64,000 bases of DNA, taken from NCBI RefSeq assembly GCF_000622325.1, contig NZ_JASE01000005.1, positions 3,100,001 to 3,164,000 on the forward strand. Direction: 5' to 3'. Below, in pieces: positions 17,929 to 25,769 of this stretch (within the stretch, counting starts at the first letter, position 1; every line of letters starts with the position of its first letter). The position numbers and the translations under genes were made by a program. Below the pieces are notes generated by a model. That model worked only from the letters and a program-made list of their open reading frames with translations, did not search any database and was not told the origin of the DNA. Source of the DNA: Sulfitobacter geojensis (lineage in GTDB: Bacteria; Pseudomonadota; Alphaproteobacteria; Rhodobacterales; Rhodobacteraceae).

Positions 17929-20419
17929 GCGGAACCTCGGCCAATGCCTTTTTGCTGCGCTTCCAGACATCTGCAAGCGCGGCAATTGCGGCCATCACGC
18001 TGGCGTCTTCCCCTTCTTTCGCGCCGCGTTCAATCGTGACCAGCACATCGCGAAAGACCACTGCACCGAACAGCGCAGCATTGCCCGCAACCTTGTGGGT
18101 TTGATTGGCAATCTCGTTGCGATCCAGTCGGGCATCGCCCTCCAGCCATTCAATAAGCGCCTCGGCTTCCGCGCTGAACCGCGCCAGCAGCTTCGGATAG
18201 TTCTCGGCCCCTATCACGTCATAGGTTTCTGCATTGTGCGCACGATCAATCAATTCCGGCGCGTGTTTTGGTGCAGGTGTTTCCTGTTGCCCCAGCACGG
18301 CGCGCAGATCGGATTTGCGCAGCGGTTTCGTCAGCACACCGTTCATCCCCTGCGCCAGAAAATCGTCACGTTCAGAGGGCAACGCATTTGCGGTCAAGGC
18401 CACAATGCGGGCATTGCGTGAGGCCCCGTTGCCCTGCCGGATCTGGCGTGTGGCGCTGCGCCCGTCCAGAACGGGCATGCTGATGTCCATCAGGATCAGG
18501 TCGAACCTTTCGCCAGCAGCCATATCAACGCCTTGCTGACCGTCGTGGGCTTCTAAAACCTCGTGCCCGTCGGCTTGCAGCATTTCACGCACAACAAACC
18601 GGTTGATCTCGTTATCCTCGACCACAAGCACGCGCATAGGGGCGATGATTGCGCGCCTTTCTATCAGATTGTTCAGCTTCGGCGCCGAGCTTGCAGCTTT
18701 TGCAGGGACCACAAGGCGGAAGGTACTGCCCACGCCAAGTTCGCTTGCGACCATGATCTCGCCCCCCAACATATCCACGAAACGCTTGGCAATGCCCAAC
18801 CCCAGCCCCGTGCCGCCGACTTCGCGGTCATAAGCGGTGTTTCCGGTCACAAAGTCGTCGAAAATGCGATCCTGAAGATCATCGGGAATCCCTGCGCCCG
18901 TATCTTCAATCTCGAAAGTCAATTCGTCGCTGTGCCAACTGGCCGTCACGGAAACCCGTCCCCGTTTGGTGAACTTTACCGCGTTGCCGATCAGGTTCAT
19001 CAAGACATGCTGCAACCGGTCGTTGTCCGAAACGACCCAATGTTGCGCGGGACCGTCCCAGCCCCAATCCAGTGTGGTTTCCTGCGTCGATGCCATGCCG
19101 CTTTGGCTGTCGATGATGTCTTGCAGCAGGTCAGACACATTCATCGGCTCAAGGTTCGCGTTCACCTTACCCGCATCATATCGAGTGATGTCGAGCACAT
19201 CCGACACATGGCTTAACAGCAACCGGCCAGAGGTTTCCATATTGCGCATATAGGTGGTTTGTTTGCCGTTCAGCGTGGTGTCACCCAGCAGACTAAGGTT
19301 GCCCAACAAACCATTCAAAGGCGTGCGGATTTCATGGCTCATGGTCGCCAGAAACTCTGATCGGCTTTTCTCGCCGGCAATCGCCTTGTCGCGGGCGTCG
19401 ACCAATTCGGCCTCGTCCGCTTTTTGTTGGGTGATGTCGCGCAGGAAGGCGATGAAAATATCGCTGTCTTCGGTGACCGCTGATTGAATGGCCAACTCTA
19501 CCGGAAAGATTGATCCATCCGCGCGTTTGGCTTCCAACTGGACGCGGCCCTTGCCGACCACACGTTTTTCGCCCCCCTGACGCATCCGCTCCATGCCCGC
19601 ATCATGACCGGCCCGAAGGTGGTCGGGCACAATGATCGCCCCCAACTCATGCCCGATGACGTCCTTGGCACGGTGGCCAAAAATCTCTTCTGCGGCAGGG
19701 CTGAATTCAATGATCCGACCTTGGTCATCGCTGACGATAACACCGTCCAGCGAGGTGTTGATTACGGTGTTCATTCGCGTGCCGGTTTGGCGTTGCGCGC
19801 GCTCCTGCTTGCGCATCTGCCCGTTGAGGCGCACAAGATACAGCACGGACAGGCCAAGGGCCCCAATCAAAACCGCCAAGGCCAGCGCAAGTTCTGTCAT
19901 CGTCGACGCCACATCTGCACGCTGCTTATCGGCGTTCTGGGCGAAAATCTTGAGACCGGAATTGGACAGTTTGCGCACATCGGGGCGGATGTCCTCAACA
20001 AGGCTTGCAAGCCTTGGCAGGCTGCTGGTCAACGCGACATCGGTTGCATCGATATAGGGCACCGTCGTTTCCAGCCAGTCGCTGATACTTTGCAACGTGG
20101 CGCGGAATTGGTCATCCGCGCGTAGTTCTTCGAAAACCTGCGCCTGCGATACGGTATTGATCCGGCTATAAAAAATGTCGAACCGCCGCCGAATGCCAGC
20201 CAAATCCGAACCCACACGAATCCGGCCTGCAAATTCCTGAAACTCGACCTCGGTCTGGGAAAGCGACCATTGCACATTGTCCGAGCTGGCCGAGCTGAGT
20301 TCTTCGATCTCGCGGGTCACGTTCCATGTCAGAAACGCAATGGCCATAACAATAACAAGACCGGCCAGGACAAGGAATATCCGGCCGGTTCTACTGCGCG
20401 TGGTGCGGGCTTGTGTCAT
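17918..20419 (-). CDS. membrane hybrid histidine kinase with receiver and Hpt domains
   Basis: 833 residues: membrane helix 1 (about 14-33), periplasmic sensor region to about 178, helix 2 (about 179-197), PAS (about 215-332), HisKA with His362 (SHEIRTPLNG), HATPase (NLIGNAVKFT; GGTGLGLGIAKR), receiver with Asp645 (LILMDISMP) and Lys698 (LTKPL), and Hpt with His775 (QTHKVAGNAALFG). This is a complete His-Asp-His relay in one chain and needs a separate response regulator as outlet; the nearby LuxR-type regulator (23.6 kb) is the obvious partner. ATG 20419 has AGGA upstream, preferred to the ATG at 20452. It follows the small molybdopterin-fold-like gene in one operon, preceded by inverted repeat site B. 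Confidence 0.92.
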   Translation of the reverse strand: MTQARTTRSRTGRIFLVLAGLVIVMAIAFLTWNVTREIEELSSASSDNVQWSLSQTEVEFQEFAGRIRVGSDLAGIRRRFDIFYSRINTVSQAQVFEELRADDQFRATLQSISDWLETTVPYIDATDVALTSSLPRLASLVEDIRPDVRKLSNSGLKIFAQNADKQRADVASTMTELALALAVLIGALGLSVLYLVRLNGQMRKQERAQRQTGTRMNTVINTSLDGVIVSDDQGRIIEFSPAAEEIFGHRAKDVIGHELGAIIVPDHLRAGHDAGMERMRQGGEKRVVGKGRVQLEAKRADGSIFPVELAIQSAVTEDSDIFIAFLRDITQQKADEAELVDARDKAIAGEKSRSEFLATMSHEIRTPLNGLLGNLSLLGDTTLNGKQTTYMRNMETSGRLLLSHVSDVLDITRYDAGKVNANLEPMNVSDLLQDIIDSQSGMASTQETTLDWGWDGPAQHWVVSDNDRLQHVLMNLIGNAVKFTKRGRVSVTASWHSDELTFEIEDTGAGIPDDLQDRIFDDFVTGNTAYDREVGGTGLGLGIAKRFVDMLGGEIMVASELGVGSTFRLVVPAKAASSAPKLNNLIERRAIIAPMRVLVVEDNEINRFVVREMLQADGHEVLEAHDGQQGVDMAAGERFDLILMDISMPVLDGRSATRQIRQGNGASRNARIVALTANALPSERDDFLAQGMNGVLTKPLRKSDLRAVLGQQETPAPKHAPELIDRAHNAETYDVIGAENYPKLLARFSAEAEALIEWLEGDARLDRNEIANQTHKVAGNAALFGAVVFRDVLVTIERGAKEGEDASVMAAIAALADVWKRSKKALAEVPLKD

Positions 20420-20456
20420 GAAAAATTCCTGATGTTCCAGATCATTCCCCATCGGG

Positions 20457-20933
20457 TTACTGGACCACTTCTATCCTGTCGAGCTGCCAGATGCTGCGCG
20501 AATAGATAACTTCGGTCCGGTAATCAGCATTTGCGTCATAGGGATAGACCACCCAAAGCGGGCCTTTGTCACGCAGGGACATTTCGTTGCCGTTCATCGT
20601 AATGGCAAGGATCGGCCCGCCTTCCACCGCATCCGAAAGCGGAATTTCGACAGTATAATCGTTGATCGCCGTCGCCAGCAGTTTGCCGTCCTGCGCATCA
20701 ACTTCCTGAGCCAGTCGCGCCAACGAAACGCCTTCGAAAACCTGCGTGCCTTCCGTCCAGATCGTCGTGGTTTCGATCGTTTCGGTTCCGAGCGCCTCAA
20801 GTGCCGGGCGGTCAAACGTGCGGGTCTCGCCGTTGTGCGTCAGGGTCAAAATCGTGTCACCGGCCTGTGCGGATGTGCCAAGGCCAAAGACCAAGCCCAA
20901 TGCGACGATAAAGGTCTGGATGCGGGTCAACAT
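20457..20933 (-). CDS. secreted molybdopterin-oxidoreductase-fold-like protein
   Basis: 158 residues with a signal peptide (VALGLVFGLGTSAQA, cleavage before GDTI). The mature part resembles a cut-down molybdopterin-binding oxidoreductase (sulfite-oxidase type) fold: FEGVSLARLA, ITMNGNEMSLRDKGPLWVVY (core LRDKGPLWVV) and the terminal RSIWQLDRIEV. There is no Cys in the mature protein, so a Mo-ligand Cys is missing and catalysis is unlikely. It is co-transcribed with the hybrid kinase (gap of about 37 bases), so a ligand-binding or sensing role in the periplasm next to the kinase is a reasonable inference. Site B lies about 80 bases upstream. Confidence 0.7.
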   Translation of the reverse strand: MLTRIQTFIVALGLVFGLGTSAQAGDTILTLTHNGETRTFDRPALEALGTETIETTTIWTEGTQVFEGVSLARLAQEVDAQDGKLLATAINDYTVEIPLSDAVEGGPILAITMNGNEMSLRDKGPLWVVYPYDANADYRTEVIYSRSIWQLDRIEVVQ

Positions 20934-21002
20934 AGCGATACTCCAAGAAAAACTGTTGAAGCATTCATGTCATGAAGCACCCGGCGTCGCATTGGGGTAT
21001 CG

Positions 21003-21029
21003 GGATAGGCACCTATCCTTACGGATAGG
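21003..21029. promoter_or_regulatory. EPS-locus inverted repeat, site B (perfect)
   Basis: CCTATCC-TTAC-GGATAGG at 21012-21029 is a perfect 7-bp inverted repeat with 4-base spacer. A further GGATAGG half site at 21003-21009 makes three half sites in 27 bases. It lies between the galU stop and the start of the molybdopterin-fold-like/hybrid kinase operon. No T-run follows on either strand, which argues against a terminator. Confidence 0.65.
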
Positions 21030-21037
21030 TTTGGAGG

Positions 21038-21925
21038 TTAAGCCACCATTTTCAATGGGTTTTCACGGGCCGCCATAAATGCTGAAAACTCCGCGCTCAG
21101 GTCCCCGCGTGCCATGGCAAAGGCCGCTGTTGCTTGCACAAAGCCCTGCACCGACCCGCAATCGAAGCGTTCGCCGGCGAATTGATAGCCCGTTACACCC
21201 GCGGTTTCGACATCGGCATTGATCGCATCGGTGAGCTGCAATTCGCCGCCTGCGCCGGGGCCAAGAGCATCAAGGCGCTCAAAGATTGACGGCTCAAGGA
21301 TATAGCGCCCGACAATGGCCTGCGTAGAGGGGGCAACATCGGGGCGCGGTTTTTCGACCAGGCCGCGGGCCTGTGCGATGCGGCCCTTTTGCTGGCTTAC
21401 ATCCAGCACGCCATAAGACGAAACAGCGGCGCGTGGCACCTCCATTGTCGCGACCATGTGACCGCCCTGTTCGGCATGGGCCTCGACCATCTGTGCCAAG
21501 GCGCCGCTCTCGTGCAGGATCACGTCGTCGGGCAAGAGCACCGCAAAGGGGCTATCGCCCACCAGTCGTTTCGCCTGGCGCACCGCATGTCCCAAACCCA
21601 GCGGCTGTGCCTGCCGCAGTATCGTCAACGCCCCTTCGGGCATCCGCGTTGGGGCCAATGCCTGTAAAGCATCGGTTTTGCCTTTTGCTTTCAACTGCAT
21701 TTCCAATGCTGCGGCCGTGTCAAAATAATCTTCCAACGCGCCTTTGCCGGCTGCAGAAACAAAGATGAACTCTTCGATGCCTGCTTTGCGCGCTTCATCA
21801 ACGGCATATTGGATCAACGGACGGTCGACCAAGGGCAGCATCTCTTTCGGGATCGACTTGGTTGCAGGCAGAAAACGGGTGCCCATGCCAGCGACAGGGA
21901 AAACGGCGGTACGGATATGTGTCAT
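21038..21925 (-). CDS. galU: UTP-glucose-1-phosphate uridylyltransferase
   Basis: Makes UDP-glucose, the glycosyl donor for polysaccharide synthesis. 295 residues with the nucleotide-binding FPVAGMGTRFLPATKSIPKEM (core GMGTRFLPATK), VDRPLIQYAVDEA, FAVLLPDDVIL and GVLDV segments of GalU. AAGGAA precedes ATG 21925. It follows the WecG/sugar-transferase fusion gene by 51 bases in one operon, so donor supply and chain initiation are co-expressed. Confidence 0.95.
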   Translation of the reverse strand: MTHIRTAVFPVAGMGTRFLPATKSIPKEMLPLVDRPLIQYAVDEARKAGIEEFIFVSAAGKGALEDYFDTAAALEMQLKAKGKTDALQALAPTRMPEGALTILRQAQPLGLGHAVRQAKRLVGDSPFAVLLPDDVILHESGALAQMVEAHAEQGGHMVATMEVPRAAVSSYGVLDVSQQKGRIAQARGLVEKPRPDVAPSTQAIVGRYILEPSIFERLDALGPGAGGELQLTDAINADVETAGVTGYQFAGERFDCGSVQGFVQATAAFAMARGDLSAEFSAFMAARENPLKMVA

Positions 21926-21976
21926 GTTCTGGTTCCTTACGGTTAGGATTGAGGAGAATATCAGGAGAAGAGAGGG

Positions 21977-23356
21977 TTAATGTGCGCCACGGCCGGTCAG
22001 GACCGCGCGAAAGGTCATGCCGATGAGGATCAGATCAAGCAGGATGCTGCGCGAGCTTGCATAGGCCAGATCCATTTCGATCATCTGTTCGAAACCGACG
22101 TCGGCGCGGCCAGACACCTGCCAGACACCGGTGATCCCGGGCTTGACGCTCAAGCGGCCAAAGGCGTGCTTGGGGTATGCCTCGACCTCCGAAGGCAAGG
22201 CAGGGCGCGGGCCGACAATAGACATCTGTCCGCGCAATACGTTCAGGATTTGCGGTAATTCGTCGATGGACGCGCGGCGGATAAAGCGCCCGATGCGGGT
22301 GATGCGCGGGTCGGATTTGGATTTGAAACAAATGCCCTCCCGATCCGATTGCGCCAGAATGCTGTCCCGCTGCGCTTCGGCATCACTGACCATCGAACGG
22401 AACTTGATCATGGTGAAAGGACGGCCATTTTTGCCGATACGCGTTTGCGTGAACAGCGCAGGCCCCTTGCTTTCCACCTTGATCGCCAATGCCGTCAGCG
22501 CGAGGAGTGGCGACAGCAGCACGAGCGCCGTTGCGGCCACCGTAATGTCCAGAAGGCGGTTTGCGACCGATGCGGGTGTCAGCGTACCGGCGGTCCTCTT
22601 GGCCGCGCGGGCCATAAAGCTGAAATTGCCCTGCAAATAGCGTTTGGCCAACCGGCGCGGTTCCAGCGCCAGACGCCAGACCCATTCGCATTTCGCCTTA
22701 CGGACCCAAGCGGGGGCGCGGGTGACATTGCCTGCAAAAAAATCAAGCGCGGCACCAACGCCCATCGTCAGCTCGGCATCAATATAGGGCGCATTGCGGT
22801 GCAACCACAGTTCCTGCATCGGCACACCAAGGGCGACCAGCACAATGTCTGCACCACTGGCATTGATATCGGCGATGACCTCGGCGTCATTCTGCGCCTG
22901 TTCAAAACCGTCCCGGGTACCGGCGACAACCAAGGTCGGAATGTTCCGGGTCAACTGAGCCGCTGCTTTATCCGCAGTGCCCGCAGTCCCGCCGAACAAG
23001 AAAACTGATTTGCCCATTTTCGCGGCCTCTTGCAGCAGTTTTGGAATAAAGTCGGTGCCGTTCAGATTGGCCGTCAAGTCGTGACCCGTCATTTTGGCCG
23101 CGAGGGCGACACCAATGCCGTCCGGTAAAAGGAAATCAGCGCTGTTTACGGCTGTCGCATACTGGCGATCCCGGGCCATGACGTTGAAGCAATGCGCATT
23201 CATAAAGTTCACGCGCCGCCGCCCGGGGGCCAGAAGCGTGGCGATTGTTTCAGCGGCTGTCGCGTCGACCAAAGTTGTGCGCAGGCTTGGCAGATATGTT
23301 TCGCGCAGAGGGGAAGCGGGTGTCAGCGGGCCGTCGAATGTGGGCAGGTAAGTCAT
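21977..23356 (-). CDS. WecG/TagA glycosyltransferase fused to an initiating sugar-phosphate transferase
   Basis: Two enzymes in one 459-residue chain. Residues about 45-220 are a WecG/TagA/CpsF transferase (NFMNAHCFNVM, DGIGVALAAK, VLVALGVPMQELW, GVGAALDFFAG). Residues about 262-459 are a polyprenyl-phosphate sugar-1-phosphate transferase (WbaP/PssY type) with one membrane-associated helix (about 270-295), MIKFRSM, SIDELPQILNVLRGQMS, GPRPALP and KPGITGVWQVSGR. Together they could place the first two sugars on undecaprenyl phosphate. ATG 23356 has AAAGGA upstream and is preferred to earlier in-frame ATGs. Site C lies upstream in the divergent region shared with the response regulator. Confidence 0.9.
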   Translation of the reverse strand: MTYLPTFDGPLTPASPLRETYLPSLRTTLVDATAAETIATLLAPGRRRVNFMNAHCFNVMARDRQYATAVNSADFLLPDGIGVALAAKMTGHDLTANLNGTDFIPKLLQEAAKMGKSVFLFGGTAGTADKAAAQLTRNIPTLVVAGTRDGFEQAQNDAEVIADINASGADIVLVALGVPMQELWLHRNAPYIDAELTMGVGAALDFFAGNVTRAPAWVRKAKCEWVWRLALEPRRLAKRYLQGNFSFMARAAKRTAGTLTPASVANRLLDITVAATALVLLSPLLALTALAIKVESKGPALFTQTRIGKNGRPFTMIKFRSMVSDAEAQRDSILAQSDREGICFKSKSDPRITRIGRFIRRASIDELPQILNVLRGQMSIVGPRPALPSEVEAYPKHAFGRLSVKPGITGVWQVSGRADVGFEQMIEMDLAYASSRSILLDLILIGMTFRAVLTGRGAH

Positions 23357-23506
23357 GGCAGCAGTCCTTTTGCTAATCAGTTTTGTTGCCATAGTGATCA
23401 ACGAAAACAACTGCTTGGCGCAACGGAGCGGGCGGACAGGTTTGTGGGGCGGATGGTTAACGACTTACCCGAAAGGGGGCCGCGCAAGCACCCGACCGGC
23501 GCGCAA

Positions 23507-23524
23507 CCTATCCATTCGGGGGAG
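23507..23524. promoter_or_regulatory. EPS-locus inverted repeat, site C (degenerate)
   Basis: A perfect CCTATCC left arm, 4-base spacer ATTC, then a poor right arm GGGGGAG. It is in the divergent region between the WecG-fusion gene and the response regulator, about 150 and 85 bases from their starts. Counted as a weak member of the motif set. Confidence 0.35.
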
Positions 23525-23607
23525 GCGATTACCCGATTTCCCCATCATTGCGCCTTTGAACCACCGCAATCTGGAGTTAGCATGTGGTAACGTTCAAAGG
23601 ACACGCT

Positions 23608-24222
23608 ATGAGAGTACTGATTGCCGACGACCACGATTTGCTGCGCGACACGCTTGTGATGTTCCTTGAGGGCGAAGGCCGGATGGAAACCGCCAGTGTC
23701 GGTACGTTTCAAGACGCTTGCGCGCGCATTGAAAGTGACGATCCCTTTGATCTGATCCTGCTGGATTACAATATGCCGGGGATGAATGGTCTTGAAGGTC
23801 TGCGCGCGGCCATCGCGCTGAACGGTGGGCAACGGGTTGCCCTGATCTCCGGCGAAGCGACCCGCCAGATTGCTGAAGATGCGCTGGAAGCCGGTGCTGC
23901 CGGTTTTGTGCCAAAATCACTGCCAGCAAAGTCACTGGTCAACGCGGTCAAGTTTATGGCGATGGGCGAGCAATACGCCCCCATTGATTTCATGACAGCC
24001 GTCGAGGAAGAACCGACAAACGCCTTGGCCGAGAAACTGACACCGCGCGAGTTGCAAGTTCTCAAGGGATTGACCGAGGGCAAGTCGAACAAGGAGATTG
24101 CCCGTGATCTCGACATCACCGAACCCACGATCAAGCTGCACGTGAAAACACTGTATCGCAAAGTTGGCGCGGCCAACCGGACCCAGGCGGCCCTGATCGC
24201 ACGTGAGGCCGGCCTGTTCTGA
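23608..24222 (+). CDS. LuxR/NarL-type response regulator
   Basis: 204 residues: receiver domain with acidic residues DDHD at 7-10 and phospho-acceptor Asp53 in LILLDYNMP, Lys in FVPKSLP, then a LuxR helix-turn-helix (about 140-204: LTPRELQVLKGL, SNKEIARDLDITEPTIK). ATG 23608 has AAAGGA upstream; the GTG at 23584 is an alternative. No kinase gene is adjacent, but the hybrid kinase with Hpt 3 kb away has no other visible outlet. CTATCC-type repeats lie before and directly after this gene, as expected for a self-regulated LuxR-type protein controlling the locus. Confidence 0.92.
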   Translation: MRVLIADDHDLLRDTLVMFLEGEGRMETASVGTFQDACARIESDDPFDLILLDYNMPGMNGLEGLRAAIALNGGQRVALISGEATRQIAEDALEAGAAGFVPKSLPAKSLVNAVKFMAMGEQYAPIDFMTAVEEEPTNALAEKLTPRELQVLKGLTEGKSNKEIARDLDITEPTIKLHVKTLYRKVGAANRTQAALIAREAGLF

Positions 24223-24223
24223 A

Positions 24224-24240
24224 CTATCCGAAAGGATAGG
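24224..24240. promoter_or_regulatory. EPS-locus inverted repeat, site D (perfect 6-bp arms)
   Basis: CTATCC-GAAA-GGATAG(G) starts two bases after the response-regulator stop and lies about 90 bases before the Wzz-like gene. A lone GGATAG half site follows at 24301-24306. The GAAA loop would also allow an RNA hairpin, but no T-run follows. Confidence 0.6.
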
Positions 24241-24329
24241 CCCTGCGCCAAATGTGCCCCGCGGCTGACCCTCTGCCCGAATGATTTCGCCCGCGCGATC
24301 GGATAGATCATCGGTAAAGGAGCCAACCG

Positions 24330-25769
24330 ATGATTTCACTTTCTCTGCCATTTGCCCGCAAACCGCGCCCCGCCAAAACAGGTGTCGTGCGCCGCGTCGT
24401 CATGGGCGGCAGACTTAGCGATTTGAAACGTCTGCCGCGCTATGTCGCAACGGCCGTGTTGGGCGGAACGCTGATCTGGGCCCCGCTCTTGGGATATCTG
24501 AAAACGGCACCGCTCAGCTATCGCTCCACCACATCGCTGATCATGCCCGGATCCGGCGCATCGGCCTCCATGAATGTAAACGGGATTGGTCAGGCGACGT
24601 CATATGCGAATTCGGCCTTTGCCAGCAACGCCGTCAGCCCGACAGAAACATATAAACGCCTGTTGGGTGCAGATCGTATCGTGGACGCCGCTGCTGCGTC
24701 ATTGAACATCAAGCGCGCCGAACTGGGCCAGCCCCGCGTGCGTCTGGTGGATCAAACCAGCCTGATCCATTTCGAAACCACGGGCCGCACGCCGGAGGCT
24801 GCGCAAGCGCGCGGCGATGCCATTCTCGCGGCCTTTTTCACCGAACTTGATGCCTTGCGGGCGGATGAGGTCGACACGCGTCAGGACAGCGGTTTGCAAG
24901 CCATCGCAGATTATCGCGCCTCGGTCGCGGATACCCGTAAACAGATTGAGGCCCTGCAAACATCCACTGGTTTGCTGTCCGTGGATCAATACGACGTCCT
25001 GTTGGACCGGCATCTGGATCTGGGCGATAAAATCCTGATCCAAGAGGCGAATTTGAACGATCGTGCGGCCGCGACCACAGCGCTCGAGATGCAATTGGGC
25101 CTTGATGCCGCCGCCGCCGCGGCCACGCTCAAGCTGTTTGCGGACGGCGCTTACATCGCTCTGCTGGAGGAGATTGGCCGCACCGAAGTTGCATTGGCCG
25201 AAGCCAGTGCGCGCTATGGCAGCGCCCACCCCAAGGTAGAGGCCGCCAAATCGGCGCGCGATCAAGCAACATCAGCCGCCCTGTCGCTGGCCCAATCCGT
25301 AACGGGATTGGACGCACAAACGTTAAGCGATTTCGAATTTGCACCGGACGGCGCGCGCGCCGACCTGCTTGCCGAACTGGTACGCATGCAGGTCGAAGTA
25401 ACCGGCGCGACCGAACAGTTGGCCACGCTTGAGGCACAAAGGACCGACGGACAGAAAGCGTTGAACCGTTTCGCGCCAGCAGCGGCCAAGATGAAAGATC
25501 TGGAACGCGACTTTTCCGTTGCAGAAGCCTTGTTCGCGTCTGCCATTGCCCGCGCGCAATCCAGCAAATCCGACATTTACGCGTCTTACCCATTGGTTCA
25601 GGTTCTGGAAAATCCGTCACTTCCGGCCAAACCCTCCTCGCCCAACCGCAAGCTGGCATTGATGGCAGGTATAGCGGCCACGCTGATGCTGTTGATCAGC
25701 CTTGCAATGGGTTGGATAAGGATTGCGCTGATCTCCCGGTTGATGAGCAAACCCGGTGCACCGACATGA
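24330..25769 (+). CDS. Wzz/GumC-like polysaccharide co-polymerase
   Basis: Controls chain length and couples polymerisation to export. 479 residues with a membrane helix near residues 44-62, a long periplasmic part rich in alpha-helical/coiled-coil sequence (about 170-400), and a second helix near 440-465 (LALMAGIAATLMLLISLAMG). There is no Walker-type tyrosine kinase domain at the C-terminus, so a BY-kinase, if present, is elsewhere. AAAGGAG precedes ATG 24330. The polymerase gene overlaps its stop by 4 bases. Confidence 0.82.
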   Translation: MISLSLPFARKPRPAKTGVVRRVVMGGRLSDLKRLPRYVATAVLGGTLIWAPLLGYLKTAPLSYRSTTSLIMPGSGASASMNVNGIGQATSYANSAFASNAVSPTETYKRLLGADRIVDAAAASLNIKRAELGQPRVRLVDQTSLIHFETTGRTPEAAQARGDAILAAFFTELDALRADEVDTRQDSGLQAIADYRASVADTRKQIEALQTSTGLLSVDQYDVLLDRHLDLGDKILIQEANLNDRAAATTALEMQLGLDAAAAAATLKLFADGAYIALLEEIGRTEVALAEASARYGSAHPKVEAAKSARDQATSAALSLAQSVTGLDAQTLSDFEFAPDGARADLLAELVRMQVEVTGATEQLATLEAQRTDGQKALNRFAPAAAKMKDLERDFSVAEALFASAIARAQSSKSDIYASYPLVQVLENPSLPAKPSSPNRKLALMAGIAATLMLLISLAMGWIRIALISRLMSKPGAPT

